Notes under the pieces: model-generated
Database searches by the model: none
Told to the model about the DNA's origin: nothing
What the model saw: only the letters and a program-made list of their open reading frames with translations
DNA from: CAYXZQ01 sp963717515
Lineage (GTDB): Archaea; Nanobdellota; Nanobdellia; Woesearchaeales; DSVV01
Assembly (NCBI GenBank): GCA_963717515.1
Contig: OY970338.1
Location: 1,178,001-1,242,000, forward strand
Reading direction: 5' to 3'
Length of the DNA: 64,000 nucleotides
In this document: positions 49,686-58,342 of the stretch, one piece after another
How the letters are laid out: each line of letters starts with the position of its first letter
How positions within the stretch are numbered: the first letter of the stretch is position 1
Made by a program: the position numbers and the translations under genes

Positions 49686-51215
49686 ATGGATATAAATTCG
49701 CTCATCGACAAGCTGCATCCTCTTGAGAGGAAGGTGCTTCCTGCTCTTGAGAAGACCTCGTCATTCTCTGAGATTGCACAGCTGTCCGAACTCAAGAAAG
49801 TAGAGGTCATGAGGGCCCTTCAATGGCTTGAGAACAAGAAGCTCGTGATAATCAATGATGAATCTGCTGAGATGGTAAGCCTCGGCGCAAACGGGAAAAA
49901 GTACCTCAAGAAAGGGCTTCCAGAAAGGAGGCTTCTCGATTGCATCGATGACGAGATGCTCCTCAGCAGCCTGTCTGAAAAAGCAGGCGTATCAAAGGAT
50001 GAGATAAATATCACGATAGGGGTCCTCAGGAAAAGGGCAGCCATTGAGATAGAGAAGCTTGAGAACGACCTCAAGATAAGGCTTACTGCCCAAGGCAGGC
50101 AGCTTAAGTCAAAGGAATCTCTGGAGGAGAAATTCCTGAAGAAAGGATTTCCTATCCGGCTTGACGAGCTGAGGGACGAGGACAGGTTCGCATTCACAGA
50201 GCTCAGGAAAAGGAAGGACATCCTCAAGATTGAGATTGTCAAGACCAAGACACCGGAGCTCACTGATTCCGGAAGGGAGGTGCTCAGGCATAACCTTGAT
50301 GTGGATTACATAGAGCGCCTGACACCAGCGATACTCAAGGCCGGGCTCTGGAAAAACAGGAAATTCAGGAAGTACGATGTTGAGATAAATGTCCCGAAGA
50401 TACATGGGGGCAAGAGGCATTTTGTCGACCAGGCGACAAGCTACATAAAGAAGGTCTGGCTTGAGCTTGGGTTCGTCGAGATGGAAGGAGCCCTTGTCCA
50501 GACATCGTTCTGGGACCTGGATGCGCTGTTCGTCCCGCAGGATCATCCGGCCAGGGATGAGCAGGACACGTTCTTCATAAAGGACCCGAAATATGGAAAG
50601 CTTCCTGCAAAATTCAAAGACAGGGTCAGGCAAGCGCATGAGAACGGTGCAAAGACAGGGAGCAGGGGCTGGCAATACAAATGGTCGCCAGACATCGCCA
50701 GAGAAAACCTGCTGCGGACACATACGACAGTGCTCTCAGCTCAGACAATATCAAAACTCAAAGAGAGCGACCTCCCTGCGAAATTCTTCTCTGTAAAGAA
50801 GGTGTTCAGGAACGAGACACTTGACTGGACACATCTCTTCGAGCTCACACAGGTCGAGGGCATTGTCATCGATCCGGATGCGAATTTCAACCACCTGATA
50901 GGATATCTCAAGAACTTCTTTGAGAAATTAGGTTATCCTGATGTGAGGGTCCGTCCCGGTCATTTCCCATATACAGAGCCCTCGGCTGAGGTCGATGTCT
51001 GGCATCCCGTGAAGAAGAAATGGGTCGAGCTTGGTGGCTCGGGGATGTTTCGCCCTGAAGTTGTACAGCCGCTCATCGGAAAGCCTGTGCCCGTGCTTGC
51101 ATGGGGGCTCGGGCTTGAGAGGTCGATAATGGAGAATTTCAGCATAACTGACATCAGGATGCTCTACAAGAACGACCTGAAGCAGCTCAGGGAGATAAAA
51201 ACATGGATGAGGTAG
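49686..51215 (+). CDS. pheS: Phenylalanyl-tRNA synthetase alpha subunit
   Basis: The 509-residue subunit is of archaeal/eukaryotic type with an N-terminal helical/winged region (about 1-190). The class II core has motif 2 (V-F-R-N-E-T-L-D at about 372) and motif 3 (G-L-G-L-E-R at about 477), plus H-P-A-R-D-E-Q-D-T-F. It charges tRNA-Phe together with PheT, which lies two genes downstream. Confidence 0.95.
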   Translation: MDINSLIDKLHPLERKVLPALEKTSSFSEIAQLSELKKVEVMRALQWLENKKLVIINDESAEMVSLGANGKKYLKKGLPERRLLDCIDDEMLLSSLSEKAGVSKDEINITIGVLRKRAAIEIEKLENDLKIRLTAQGRQLKSKESLEEKFLKKGFPIRLDELRDEDRFAFTELRKRKDILKIEIVKTKTPELTDSGREVLRHNLDVDYIERLTPAILKAGLWKNRKFRKYDVEINVPKIHGGKRHFVDQATSYIKKVWLELGFVEMEGALVQTSFWDLDALFVPQDHPARDEQDTFFIKDPKYGKLPAKFKDRVRQAHENGAKTGSRGWQYKWSPDIARENLLRTHTTVLSAQTISKLKESDLPAKFFSVKKVFRNETLDWTHLFELTQVEGIVIDPDANFNHLIGYLKNFFEKLGYPDVRVRPGHFPYTEPSAEVDVWHPVKKKWVELGGSGMFRPEVVQPLIGKPVPVLAWGLGLERSIMENFSITDIRMLYKNDLKQLREIKTWMR

Positions 51216-51222
51216 GACAAAA

Positions 51223-51882
51223 ATGGAAACAATCGACATGATTACATCGTTTTTCAAGTCACCGACAAAATTTTTCAGCACCGTGAAGGGAGACAAGGGA
51301 TACAAGAAACCGTGGATGTATTATCTTGCGATTACAGCAGTCTATTATGCGGTGACTTACATATTCCAGATCCCTTCGATATTTATCGGCGGAGCTATCT
51401 CCGGAGGGACATCCAGCCTGATTTCACCATCCCTGAATCTAGTGCTGATGCTTGTAATATACATATTCATATTTGCATTATCTCTTGGCCTGGTATTTGT
51501 GTCTGCAGCCATAATGCACCTGTTCCTGATGATTGTGGGCACCAAGAAGAGATATCAAGAGACATTCAAGCTCGTATGCTATGCTTCAACACCATTGCTC
51601 ATCATTGCGCCCTTCAATCTGCTCAGCATTATACCAATAATAGGGCCTTTGATTTTGCTGATGGTCATATTTGCTGTGGCAGTTTATGTGATGGTGATAG
51701 AGGTAATCGGCGCGAAAGTCCTCCATGATATCTCCACTGCAAGGGCTGTCGTGGGCGTTGTAGTCATTCCGCTGGTGCTGGCCCTGATAATATTTTTAAT
51801 CGTTGCGGCGATGCTGATAGGATTGATAATGGCAGTCTCTAAATCAGGAGGTCTTACAGGGCTTGTGACAGGCTCGCTTTGA
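51223..51882 (+). CDS. Yip1-domain membrane protein
   Basis: This 219-residue integral membrane protein has five hydrophobic helices (from about residue 30 to the C-terminus). The cytoplasmic N-terminus includes F-F-K-S-P-T-K-F-F, and Y-Q-E-T-F-K-L-V-C-Y-A (about 108-118) is typical of the Yip1/YIF1 family. Archaeal members have no known role. It lies 7 bp after pheS and the LUD gene starts 8 bp after it, so it is in the pheST operon. Confidence 0.75.
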   Translation: METIDMITSFFKSPTKFFSTVKGDKGYKKPWMYYLAITAVYYAVTYIFQIPSIFIGGAISGGTSSLISPSLNLVLMLVIYIFIFALSLGLVFVSAAIMHLFLMIVGTKKRYQETFKLVCYASTPLLIIAPFNLLSIIPIIGPLILLMVIFAVAVYVMVIEVIGAKVLHDISTARAVVGVVVIPLVLALIIFLIVAAMLIGLIMAVSKSGGLTGLVTGSL

Positions 51883-51890
51883 GGATCAAT

Positions 51891-52505
51891 ATGGACAGCA
51901 CAGTAAAAAAGGCGATGGAGAACCTTGAGAAAGGGAATATCAAGTGCCATTTTGCCAAAGACAGGCAGGAAGCTAGAAATATTGTGATGTCCATGATAAA
52001 TAAGGGTGATGTGATTGGTTATGGCGGCTCATCGACTCTTGATGAATGCGGGATCCGGGATGAGCTGAGAAAAAAAGGCTACAATCTCCTTGACTGGCAG
52101 AAAGATGGGACAACGCCTGAGGACAAGAAGAAGATTCTTGAACAGACAATGACATGCGACGTGTTCCTGTCAGGGTCGAATGCTGTCACGATGGATGGCA
52201 AGCTCTATAATGTGGATGGCAGGGGAAACAGGGTATCAGCATTGACATTCGGTCCGAAGAAGGTGATTGTGGTTGCAGGAAAGAACAAGCTGGTCAGGAA
52301 CCTGCTTGAGGCAAGGGAGAGAGTGGATACGATTGCAGGACCTTTGAATGCAAGGCGCCTTGACAGGAAGACCGGATGCATCGCAGCAGGATTCTGTGTG
52401 GACTGCGACTCTCCTGAAAGGATTTGCAGGCATTACATGGTGACTGACAGGCAGTATCCTGGAAGGATGAGCGTAATCATTGTCAATGAGAATCTGGGAT
52501 TTTAA
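51891..52505 (+). CDS. LUD-domain (LutC/DUF162-like) protein
   Basis: The 204-residue protein has K-G-D-V-I-G-Y-G-G-S-S-T-L (about 38-50), S-G-S-N-A-V-T-M-D-G (about 93) and G-P-K-K-V-I-V-V-A-G-K-N-K (about 120), which are LUD-domain hallmarks. LutC and LutB in bacteria take part in lactate oxidation; stand-alone archaeal proteins of this kind are unassigned. A C-x-x-C-D-S-P-E-R-I-C cluster near residue 167 could bind metal. The start at 51891 follows a GAGGATC SD; the TTG at 51879 is unlikely. Confidence 0.8.
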   Translation: MDSTVKKAMENLEKGNIKCHFAKDRQEARNIVMSMINKGDVIGYGGSSTLDECGIRDELRKKGYNLLDWQKDGTTPEDKKKILEQTMTCDVFLSGSNAVTMDGKLYNVDGRGNRVSALTFGPKKVIVVAGKNKLVRNLLEARERVDTIAGPLNARRLDRKTGCIAAGFCVDCDSPERICRHYMVTDRQYPGRMSVIIVNENLGF

Positions 52506-52507
52506 AC

Positions 52508-54160
52508 ATGCCGACAATAACTGTAAGCAGGAAAGAATTCGAGAAGCTTTCAAAAAGCAAGCTTCCGGAGAAGGAGCTGAGGGACAGGATAGGATACCTC
52601 GGGACAGACCTTGATGATATCACCAAGGACGAGATAACAGTAGAGATATTTCCGAACAGGCCTGACATGCTCTCGGTGCAGGGCTTTGCCAGGGCATTCT
52701 CATCATTCACCGGAAAAGAGACAGGGCTTCGCGAGTACAAGGTGCTTGATTCCAAAGAGGAAGTGATTATCGACAGGTCAGTCAAAGATGTCAGGCCATT
52801 CACGGCATGCGCGATTGTCAAGGGCATCAGTTATGATGATGACAAGATAAGGGAGGTCATCCAGCTCCAGGAGAAGCTCCATGTGACTTACGGCAGGAAC
52901 AGGAGGAAGGTAGCGATTGGCATCTATCCTTTTGAGAAGATAAGGCCTCCGATAAAATTCCTTGCCAGGAAGCCCAATGACATCAAATTCCAGCCTCTGG
53001 AATTTTCGAGGCCGATATCTGCAAGCCAGATACTCAAAACTCATCCAGCTGGCAGGGATTATGCACATCTCCTTGAAGGACTGAAGACCTATCCACTTTT
53101 CATAGACGCTGATGACAAAATACTTTCGATGCCGCCGATAGTCAACTCCCACAGCACAGGAAAGATCACAGAGAAGACAAGGGATGTCTTCATAGAATGT
53201 TCCGGCTTCGACTTTGCAGTGATTGAAAAATGCCTAAATATCATAGTCTGCGCACTGGCTGAGATGGGTGGCAGGATATATTCCATGAAGCTGAGATACC
53301 CTGACAGGACATATACCACCCCTAACCTTAAGCCGTCAGCCATGAAGCTGGACCTGGGATTCATCAACAAATGGCTCGGTCTGGAGCTCAAGGAGAAAGA
53401 AGCCAAAAAATACCTTGAGAAGATGGGATATGGTTACAAGGCAGGCAAGGCGATGATCCCTGCATACAGGGCAGATATACTTCACCAGGTAGACCTGGCT
53501 GAGGATATGGCAATCGCATATGGTTATGACCAGTTTGTGCCGGCAATCCCTAATGTCGCTACAATAGGAAGGGAGAGCCCTTTCGAGGCTTTCAAGAGCA
53601 AGGTCGCTGATATCCTGGCAGGCCTGGGGCTCCTGGAAGTGAACACCTATAACCTTACGAACCGAGAATTCCAGTGCAAGAAGATGGAGGTGGAAATGCC
53701 CCTCATCGAGCTTGCGAACTCATTGTCTTCAGAATATGATGTCCTGAGGGCGTGGGTCACGCCGTCGATGCTTGAGATATTCAGGAACAACAAGCACCAT
53801 GATTACCCGCAGAAGATATTCGGCATCGGCACAGTGTTTCGGAAAAACACCAAATTCGAGACGAATATAGAGGAGAATGACAGGCTCTGTGTTGCATTAT
53901 GCAGTGACAGGACTGATTTCACTGAAATCCGCCAGGTGCTCGATTACCTCTTCAGGCAGATAGACATAAGCTATGATGTTGTCGAGACAGTCCATAATTC
54001 ATTCATCAATGGCAGAGTCGGAAGGGTGGTCGCAAACAGCAAGAAAGTTGCATATGTGGGAGAGATATCTCCCGTCGTGCTAGGCAATTTCAATCTAGAG
54101 ATGCCTGTCACATTACTGGAGCTGAACCTTACAGAGCTCTTCAGCACTCTTAAGTATTAA
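52508..54160 (+). CDS. pheT: Phenylalanyl-tRNA synthetase beta subunit
   Basis: The 550-residue subunit is of archaeal/eukaryotic length, shorter than bacterial PheT and without the OB and anticodon-like domains. It opens with P-T-I-T-V-S-R-K and has F-P-N-R-P-D-M-L-S (B1 domain), the B5 domain, and a class II-like catalytic relic with H-P-T replaced by non-catalytic residues. It lies 2 bp after the LUD gene. The alpha2beta2 enzyme acts in the cytoplasm. Confidence 0.93.
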   Translation: MPTITVSRKEFEKLSKSKLPEKELRDRIGYLGTDLDDITKDEITVEIFPNRPDMLSVQGFARAFSSFTGKETGLREYKVLDSKEEVIIDRSVKDVRPFTACAIVKGISYDDDKIREVIQLQEKLHVTYGRNRRKVAIGIYPFEKIRPPIKFLARKPNDIKFQPLEFSRPISASQILKTHPAGRDYAHLLEGLKTYPLFIDADDKILSMPPIVNSHSTGKITEKTRDVFIECSGFDFAVIEKCLNIIVCALAEMGGRIYSMKLRYPDRTYTTPNLKPSAMKLDLGFINKWLGLELKEKEAKKYLEKMGYGYKAGKAMIPAYRADILHQVDLAEDMAIAYGYDQFVPAIPNVATIGRESPFEAFKSKVADILAGLGLLEVNTYNLTNREFQCKKMEVEMPLIELANSLSSEYDVLRAWVTPSMLEIFRNNKHHDYPQKIFGIGTVFRKNTKFETNIEENDRLCVALCSDRTDFTEIRQVLDYLFRQIDISYDVVETVHNSFINGRVGRVVANSKKVAYVGEISPVVLGNFNLEMPVTLLELNLTELFSTLKY

Positions 54161-54201
54161 ATGATCATCTCAAATATCAATCCATAAGAACAAGCGGTTC
54201 C

Positions 54202-54762
54202 TTAATCCTTCTTCACAGCCTTTTTCTTGGAAACAGTCTTTTTCTTTGCAGGCTGCTTGTCTTCTGCGATTTGCTTCTTCACTTCTTTCTTGGCTGATTC
54301 TTTTTTCAACGCAGGTTTTGTCTTCTCTTCTCCTGCTATCTTTTCTTCTATCTTGTCTTCAGTCTTTTCCTTTTTCACTTCTGGCTTTGCTTCCTTCTTC
54401 TCTTCCTTATCCTTTTTCTTCAATTCAATTTTCGTCTTTTTCTTCTCTTTCTTGCTGACGGGCCTATCTTTCTTTGTCTTTGATTTCCTCGGCCTCTCTA
54501 TCTTTTCTTTCATCTCCTTCTGGGCCTTTTCAGAACATTCAATGCCTTCTTTGTTCAGTGCTGAGACAACTTCCTTGTTGGAGGCATCCTTCTTGAGTTT
54601 TATGACTTTATCAAGAGGCAGGAGATGGGATATGTTGCATTTCCTCCTCCTGGTCTGGCCGTCAATCATGACATATACTTCGTCTAGAACATCGATTATG
54701 ACACACTTCTTGCCTGCATCCCTGCCGGCAATCTTGACACAAACCCTTCCTATTTCAAACAT
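54202..54762 (-). CDS. rpl14e: Ribosomal protein L14e with long Lys-rich tail
   Basis: The 186-residue protein has a standard L14e SH3-like barrel (about 1-75: F-E-I-G-R-V-C, G-R-D-A-G-K-K-C-V-I-I-D) followed by about 110 residues of Lys/Glu/Ala-rich low complexity. Usual archaeal L14e stops at about 80-95. The ATG at 54762 is preferred to a GTG at 54771. The tail may bind rRNA or be disordered. It is in the L34e-L14e unit, with a cmk gene missing from the usual order. Confidence 0.9.
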   Translation of the reverse strand: MFEIGRVCVKIAGRDAGKKCVIIDVLDEVYVMIDGQTRRRKCNISHLLPLDKVIKLKKDASNKEVVSALNKEGIECSEKAQKEMKEKIERPRKSKTKKDRPVSKKEKKKTKIELKKKDKEEKKEAKPEVKKEKTEDKIEEKIAGEEKTKPALKKESAKKEVKKQIAEDKQPAKKKTVSKKKAVKKD

Positions 54763-54767
54763 CAGCT

Positions 54768-55034
54768 TCACTCTCTTGATCTATCAACTATTTTCTTTCT
54801 CATGCAGGCTGAGCAGAGGACACCGCCGTATGGCCTCTCAGGTCTCTTCTTGCTCTTTGGCATGTTCTGCATCTTGACCGGCCTTTCTCTGGCGACACCT
54901 TTCAGGACAGCACCGCAGCTGCTGCATTTGCCCATCGCGGGCTTCCTTTTCTTGTACATAAGCTTGGTTTCTCCGCCCGGGGTCTTTACAAATACCCTCC
55001 TGAGCGTCCGTGATCTGTGTCCTGGTTTTGGCAT
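54768..55034 (-). CDS. rpl34e: Ribosomal protein L34e
   Basis: The 88-residue protein is full length and opens P-K-P-G-H-R-S-R-T-L. Zinc ligands C-S-S-C (about 37-40) and C-S-A-C (about 74-77) are present. It has its own reverse TATA-like element at 55067-55077, and is followed by L14e after a 5-bp gap. Confidence 0.95.
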   Translation of the reverse strand: MPKPGHRSRTLRRVFVKTPGGETKLMYKKRKPAMGKCSSCGAVLKGVARERPVKMQNMPKSKKRPERPYGGVLCSACMRKKIVDRSRE

Positions 55035-55066
55035 TCTTAAACCTCTTGACCCTTGGAAAAAGAAGT

Positions 55067-55077
55067 CATTTAAAAAG
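55067..55077 (-). promoter_or_regulatory. Possible TATA promoter of L34e-L14e
   Basis: On the minus strand the sequence is CTTTTTAAATG, about 38 bp before the ATG at 55034; the spacing is a little long. Confidence 0.4.
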
Positions 55078-55113
55078 CTTGCGGTGATTGTTATCTTTCA
55101 GAGGTAAATCCAA

Positions 55114-55914
55114 TCAATATACCTTCAATACCTTCCTCATAAGGATGCTGAATATTATGGAGAAGACTATGTAAGTCCCCAGCCAGCCGAACCCCCCTAC
55201 CCATGGTATGCTTCCAAGCAAGGGAATCTCCTTGAATGGCTGGATCTTCTTGTTGCTGATGGTCAGGCTCTGCAGACCTGAATCTTTTGAAAGGCCAAGG
55301 TCGCCTGGGTTCAGCACAGGTTTTGCATACTGCCTGTCACCCATGCTGCTGGTTATGATAAGGCTGTGGCTGAATTCTGTCCCGTCCAGCTTGTAATCCA
55401 ATGTGTAAGTGCCGGCATCACCTTCCAGGGCCCAGTCCACGCTGTTGCTCTGGATTGTCTGGGTCGCTTCATCGAGGAGCGTAATCCCCTGAGGGGCTGT
55501 CATCGTGACCGAGCCTGTAGTCCCGTCAGCGAAATTGATGACTACTGAAAATTGATTGCCTGCCACAAGCGGGTAATATGCCATGTGGGCATTAAGCCAG
55601 CCGAAGATGAGGATGATCGGTATGAATGTGAAAAGGGTAGGCTTGAACGAGTGCATCATGTACTTGGTGTTGGTCTCCATAGCCTGCTTCTGTATCTTCA
55701 TCATCTGCTCAGGCTTGTCCTTGAGCTCTTTCATCTGCTTCTGGAGGTCCTTTATCTCAGTCTTGAGATCCTTCATCAGGTTCTGGTCTGTGACCTTCTT
55801 GTATATCAGCACTATCATCAGAGAGATAAGGAATGAGATGAGGACTATAGCAATGAATGGATCCATCTTTAGAAGAGGGGAAAACACCGGGTTCAACAGG
55901 TCGCTGAATGCCAT
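55114..55914 (-). CDS. DUF106 membrane insertase-like protein (EMC3/YidC superfamily)
   Basis: The 266-residue protein has three core membrane helices: one N-terminal (about 18-38), then a basic coiled segment (K-D-L-Q-K-Q-M-K-E-L, about 50-70) and two more (about 90-115 and 240-262). A beta-rich extracytoplasmic insertion lies between helices 2 and 3. Archaeal DUF106 proteins are Oxa1-superfamily insertases and sit next to secY, as here. A promoter of its own is likely (55949-55961). Confidence 0.85.
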   Translation of the reverse strand: MAFSDLLNPVFSPLLKMDPFIAIVLISFLISLMIVLIYKKVTDQNLMKDLKTEIKDLQKQMKELKDKPEQMMKIQKQAMETNTKYMMHSFKPTLFTFIPIILIFGWLNAHMAYYPLVAGNQFSVVINFADGTTGSVTMTAPQGITLLDEATQTIQSNSVDWALEGDAGTYTLDYKLDGTEFSHSLIITSSMGDRQYAKPVLNPGDLGLSKDSGLQSLTISNKKIQPFKEIPLLGSIPWVGGFGWLGTYIVFSIIFSILMRKVLKVY

Positions 55915-55948
55915 TTTTTTTTACGCTCTTTTTTATGAATTGGATAAT

Positions 55949-55961
55949 CCTATATATATGT
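55949..55961 (-). promoter_or_regulatory. TATA promoter of DUF106 gene
   Basis: On the minus strand the sequence is ACATATATATAGG, about 41 bp before the ATG at 55914. Confidence 0.5.
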
Positions 55962-55983
55962 TGTCAATTAAAAAATATTTGCT

Positions 55984-56016
55984 TACTCCATCATCTTTCT
56001 CAATATTGGGTGCATA
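55984..56016 (-). repeat. Duplicated secY 3' tail (copy 1, outside gene)
   Basis: Thirty-three bases match 56118-56150 with one mismatch. On the minus strand they encode M-H-P-I-L-R-K-M-M-E then TAA, the same tail as SecY with a different stop. An extra five bases break the similarity upstream. This is likely a duplication of the end of secY. Confidence 0.8.
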
Positions 56017-56060
56017 CCGCATCCATCTTTTGGATAAAAGCTGGACCAAATCCCCTTAAA

Positions 56061-56085
56061 TACAATTTGTCTGGGACAAATTGTA
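56061..56085. repeat. Inverted repeat (11-bp stem, 3-nt loop)
   Basis: TACAATTTGTC and GACAAATTGTA are separated by TGG, just past the secY stop on the minus strand. It could be a hairpin at the 3' end of the secY transcript or part of a small inserted element. Confidence 0.6.
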
Positions 56086-56116
56086 TGAACCTTGCTGCAG
56101 TATTGTCCCCCTTTAC

Positions 56117-57505
56117 CTACTCCATCATCTTTCTCAATATGGGGTGCATATCCATCATGTGCTGCTGTGCAATCTCCTCATACAGGTTGTAGACTATCAT
56201 GACAGTGAGCAGTATACCTGTTCCGCGCGATAGCGCGCCGGAAAGGTCTGCCATGGCAGCAAGAATGCCAATGACTATTGCGCCCATGAATGTCAATGGG
56301 TTTATGTACCTGTCAAGCAGGCGCTCAAGCACACGCTGGTCCTTGCGAAAGCCTGGTATCTGGAGACCGGATGCCATTATCTGCTTTGCCTGGCTCTTTG
56401 CATCCATGCCAGCTGTCTGTACCCAAAAATATGAGAATATGACACATCCTATGATCATGGCTATGACATATATGAATGCCCTGAGATATGTGTTCCAGCC
56501 AATCAGTATCCCACCCTGCCTAATGATATCACCGACAATGTCAGGAGGCTGTATCCATGCCACAATGCCATTGTTGCCAACAAGCCAGGACTGCACACCC
56601 CACTGCTGGAGAAGCCTAACCCATAGCTGGATATTTGCAAATAGCGCTGATACAAGGATTACCGGGATATTGCTTGTGTAGACAAAGCTAAGCGGCCATC
56701 TGATACCATGCCCCCTTACCCTGCCGAATGAGAGCGGTATCTCCACTTTCATCGACTGCGCATAGACTGCAACGACAAAAACGACTACTGTCGACACTAT
56801 GGCAGCCACTGCAAGACCTGCATTGATAGGATCTGAGGCTGCAAGCGCCTGGAAGAACTGCCAAACCTTACCTACACTATATGTATATCCGCTGCCGACA
56901 GTCGTGCTCTGCGCCCATGAAAATGCCCTGACGAAAATCTCCTGCGACACGCCTGCAGCGATGAACAAGCTGATTCCTGAGCCGAAGCCCCATTTAGAGA
57001 CTATCTCATCCATGAAAAGGATGAGTATGCCCCCGAGGAACAGCTGGAATATCAGGACAAGCTGTAACTGGAACTTGAGAGCGCCTGTTATGCCTACAGC
57101 CGGTGCAAGACCTCCCATGAACACATAAATGGAAGCCTCGAAGAGTATGAAGAATATGGACAATGCTTTCTGGATGCCCTGGAAAGTCTGCTTGCCTTCA
57201 TCTGTGGTCAGGTCGAACTTGAATATGCCTGAGCCGTTAAGCAGCTGAAGGACTATGGAAGCTGTGACGATAGGCCCAATGCCCAAGGATATTATCGAGC
57301 CGAAGCTGGCGCCAAGGATGATCGAGAGATATTCGAACTGCTGTAATGAGTTCTGGCCGAGCCCGAACAGAGGGATCAGCCCGAGCACATAGAAGAGTAC
57401 AAGGATGATGCCTGTCCATTTGAGCTTCTCCTTGAATGAAAGCCTCTTTTGGGTCGGAGGCGTAACCTCCGGGAGGTTGTTCAGGATGTTTTTAAAAAAA
57501 GACAT
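56117..57505 (-). CDS. secY: Protein translocase subunit SecY
   Basis: The 462-residue protein has ten membrane helices. The plug region follows I-P-L-F-G-L-G, G-I-G-P-I-V-T-A-S-I-V-L-Q-L marks helix 2, and R-V-R-G-H-G-I-R-W-P-L is the cytoplasmic ribosome-binding loop. It is full length and of archaeal Sec61-alpha type, the channel for secreted proteins such as those at 1-18 kb. It starts 1 bp after the L15 stop. The adk gene that often follows secY in archaea is absent. Confidence 0.95.
   Translation of the reverse strand: MSFFKNILNNLPEVTPPTQKRLSFKEKLKWTGIILVLFYVLGLIPLFGLGQNSLQQFEYLSIILGASFGSIISLGIGPIVTASIVLQLLNGSGIFKFDLTTDEGKQTFQGIQKALSIFFILFEASIYVFMGGLAPAVGITGALKFQLQLVLIFQLFLGGILILFMDEIVSKWGFGSGISLFIAAGVSQEIFVRAFSWAQSTTVGSGYTYSVGKVWQFFQALAASDPINAGLAVAAIVSTVVVFVVAVYAQSMKVEIPLSFGRVRGHGIRWPLSFVYTSNIPVILVSALFANIQLWVRLLQQWGVQSWLVGNNGIVAWIQPPDIVGDIIRQGGILIGWNTYLRAFIYVIAMIIGCVIFSYFWVQTAGMDAKSQAKQIMASGLQIPGFRKDQRVLERLLDRYINPLTFMGAIVIGILAAMADLSGALSRGTGILLTVMIVYNLYEEIAQQHMMDMHPILRKMME
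56118..56150 (-). repeat. Duplicated secY 3' tail (copy 2, in secY)
   Basis: The functional copy of the duplicated tail; see 55984-56016. Copies are 134 bp apart. Confidence 0.8.
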
Positions 57506-57506
57506 T

Positions 57507-57962
57507 TTATTCTTCTTTTTTAATCTTCACAATCACTTCGCCACCTAGGCTCTTGATCTTCTCTATGGCTTTTTCTGTAGCGAAATCGCATGTTATCCTG
57601 TATTTTCTAGTGATGGCCCCTTTGCTCAGCAGCTTATGATACCCCAGGTCATGCAGGCTGATTGTGTAAAATCCGCCTTCTGTCCTCATCAACCCTTTTT
57701 TGATGAGACTCTCAGCCCTGGATTCGATATAAAACATATTGACAGGCTTTGCTATGCCTCTGGGCACATGGGATGAGAAGCCATGCCTGCCGAAGTATTT
57801 CTTGTTTTTCCATATTGAAGGCTTCTTGCAGTCACCTCTCTTGCCTGAGCCAGCTGCCCCTCTTCCGCCCCTATTGCCTGCGCCCCTTCTCTTCTTCATG
57901 GAACCGCAGCCATGCGTCTTGGATCCCCTCTGCCTGACATTCTTCTTCTGTTTATAGCGCAT
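57507..57962 (-). CDS. rpl15: Ribosomal protein uL15
   Basis: The 151-residue protein has a Gly/Arg-rich N-terminus (R-G-A-G-N-R-G-G-R-G, about 26-35) that binds 23S rRNA and a C-terminal K-G-A-I-T-R-K-Y globular part. Full length and archaeal in pattern; tight spacing to L30 (1 bp) and SecY (1 bp). Confidence 0.95.
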   Translation of the reverse strand: MRYKQKKNVRQRGSKTHGCGSMKKRRGAGNRGGRGAAGSGKRGDCKKPSIWKNKKYFGRHGFSSHVPRGIAKPVNMFYIESRAESLIKKGLMRTEGGFYTISLHDLGYHKLLSKGAITRKYRITCDFATEKAIEKIKSLGGEVIVKIKKEE

Positions 57963-57963
57963 A

Positions 57964-58341
57964 TTAAATCATCCTCAGTATAAGGTCTTTGATCTTTGCT
58001 CCCCTATAGCCAAGCGCCCCACCTTCTTTGTATGCTTTCTTGATGCCTTTCTTCTCAAAACCACCCTTTGGTGGGCTTAGCCTGAAGAAGGACTTGACTT
58101 TCTTCTTATCATCCGGATGGGGCTCTCCTCTCTTCTCAAGAAGCATCTTCACTGTATCATCATCAATCTCTCCCCAGGCAACGTAATCCTTGACTTTCCT
58201 CAGCATCCCTGTTACAGAGGGGGTCTTTTCATACACAACGCAGTAGTTCTGCCTGTAAAGCCTGAGCATGTCAAGTGTATCATTTATCTTATCAGATACC
58301 CTGATTCCGCCCCTGATCCTCACTATCGCTATCTTTGTCAT
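57964..58341 (-). CDS. rpl30: Ribosomal protein uL30
   Basis: The 125-residue protein opens I-A-I-V-R-I-R-G and has L-R-L-Y-R-Q-N-Y-C-V-V and F-R-L-S-P-P-K-G-G-F-E, the archaeal long form of L30. It is located between S5 and L15 as in other archaea, with a 1-bp gap on each side. Confidence 0.95.
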   Translation of the reverse strand: MTKIAIVRIRGGIRVSDKINDTLDMLRLYRQNYCVVYEKTPSVTGMLRKVKDYVAWGEIDDDTVKMLLEKRGEPHPDDKKKVKSFFRLSPPKGGFEKKGIKKAYKEGGALGYRGAKIKDLILRMI

Positions 58342-58342
58342 T

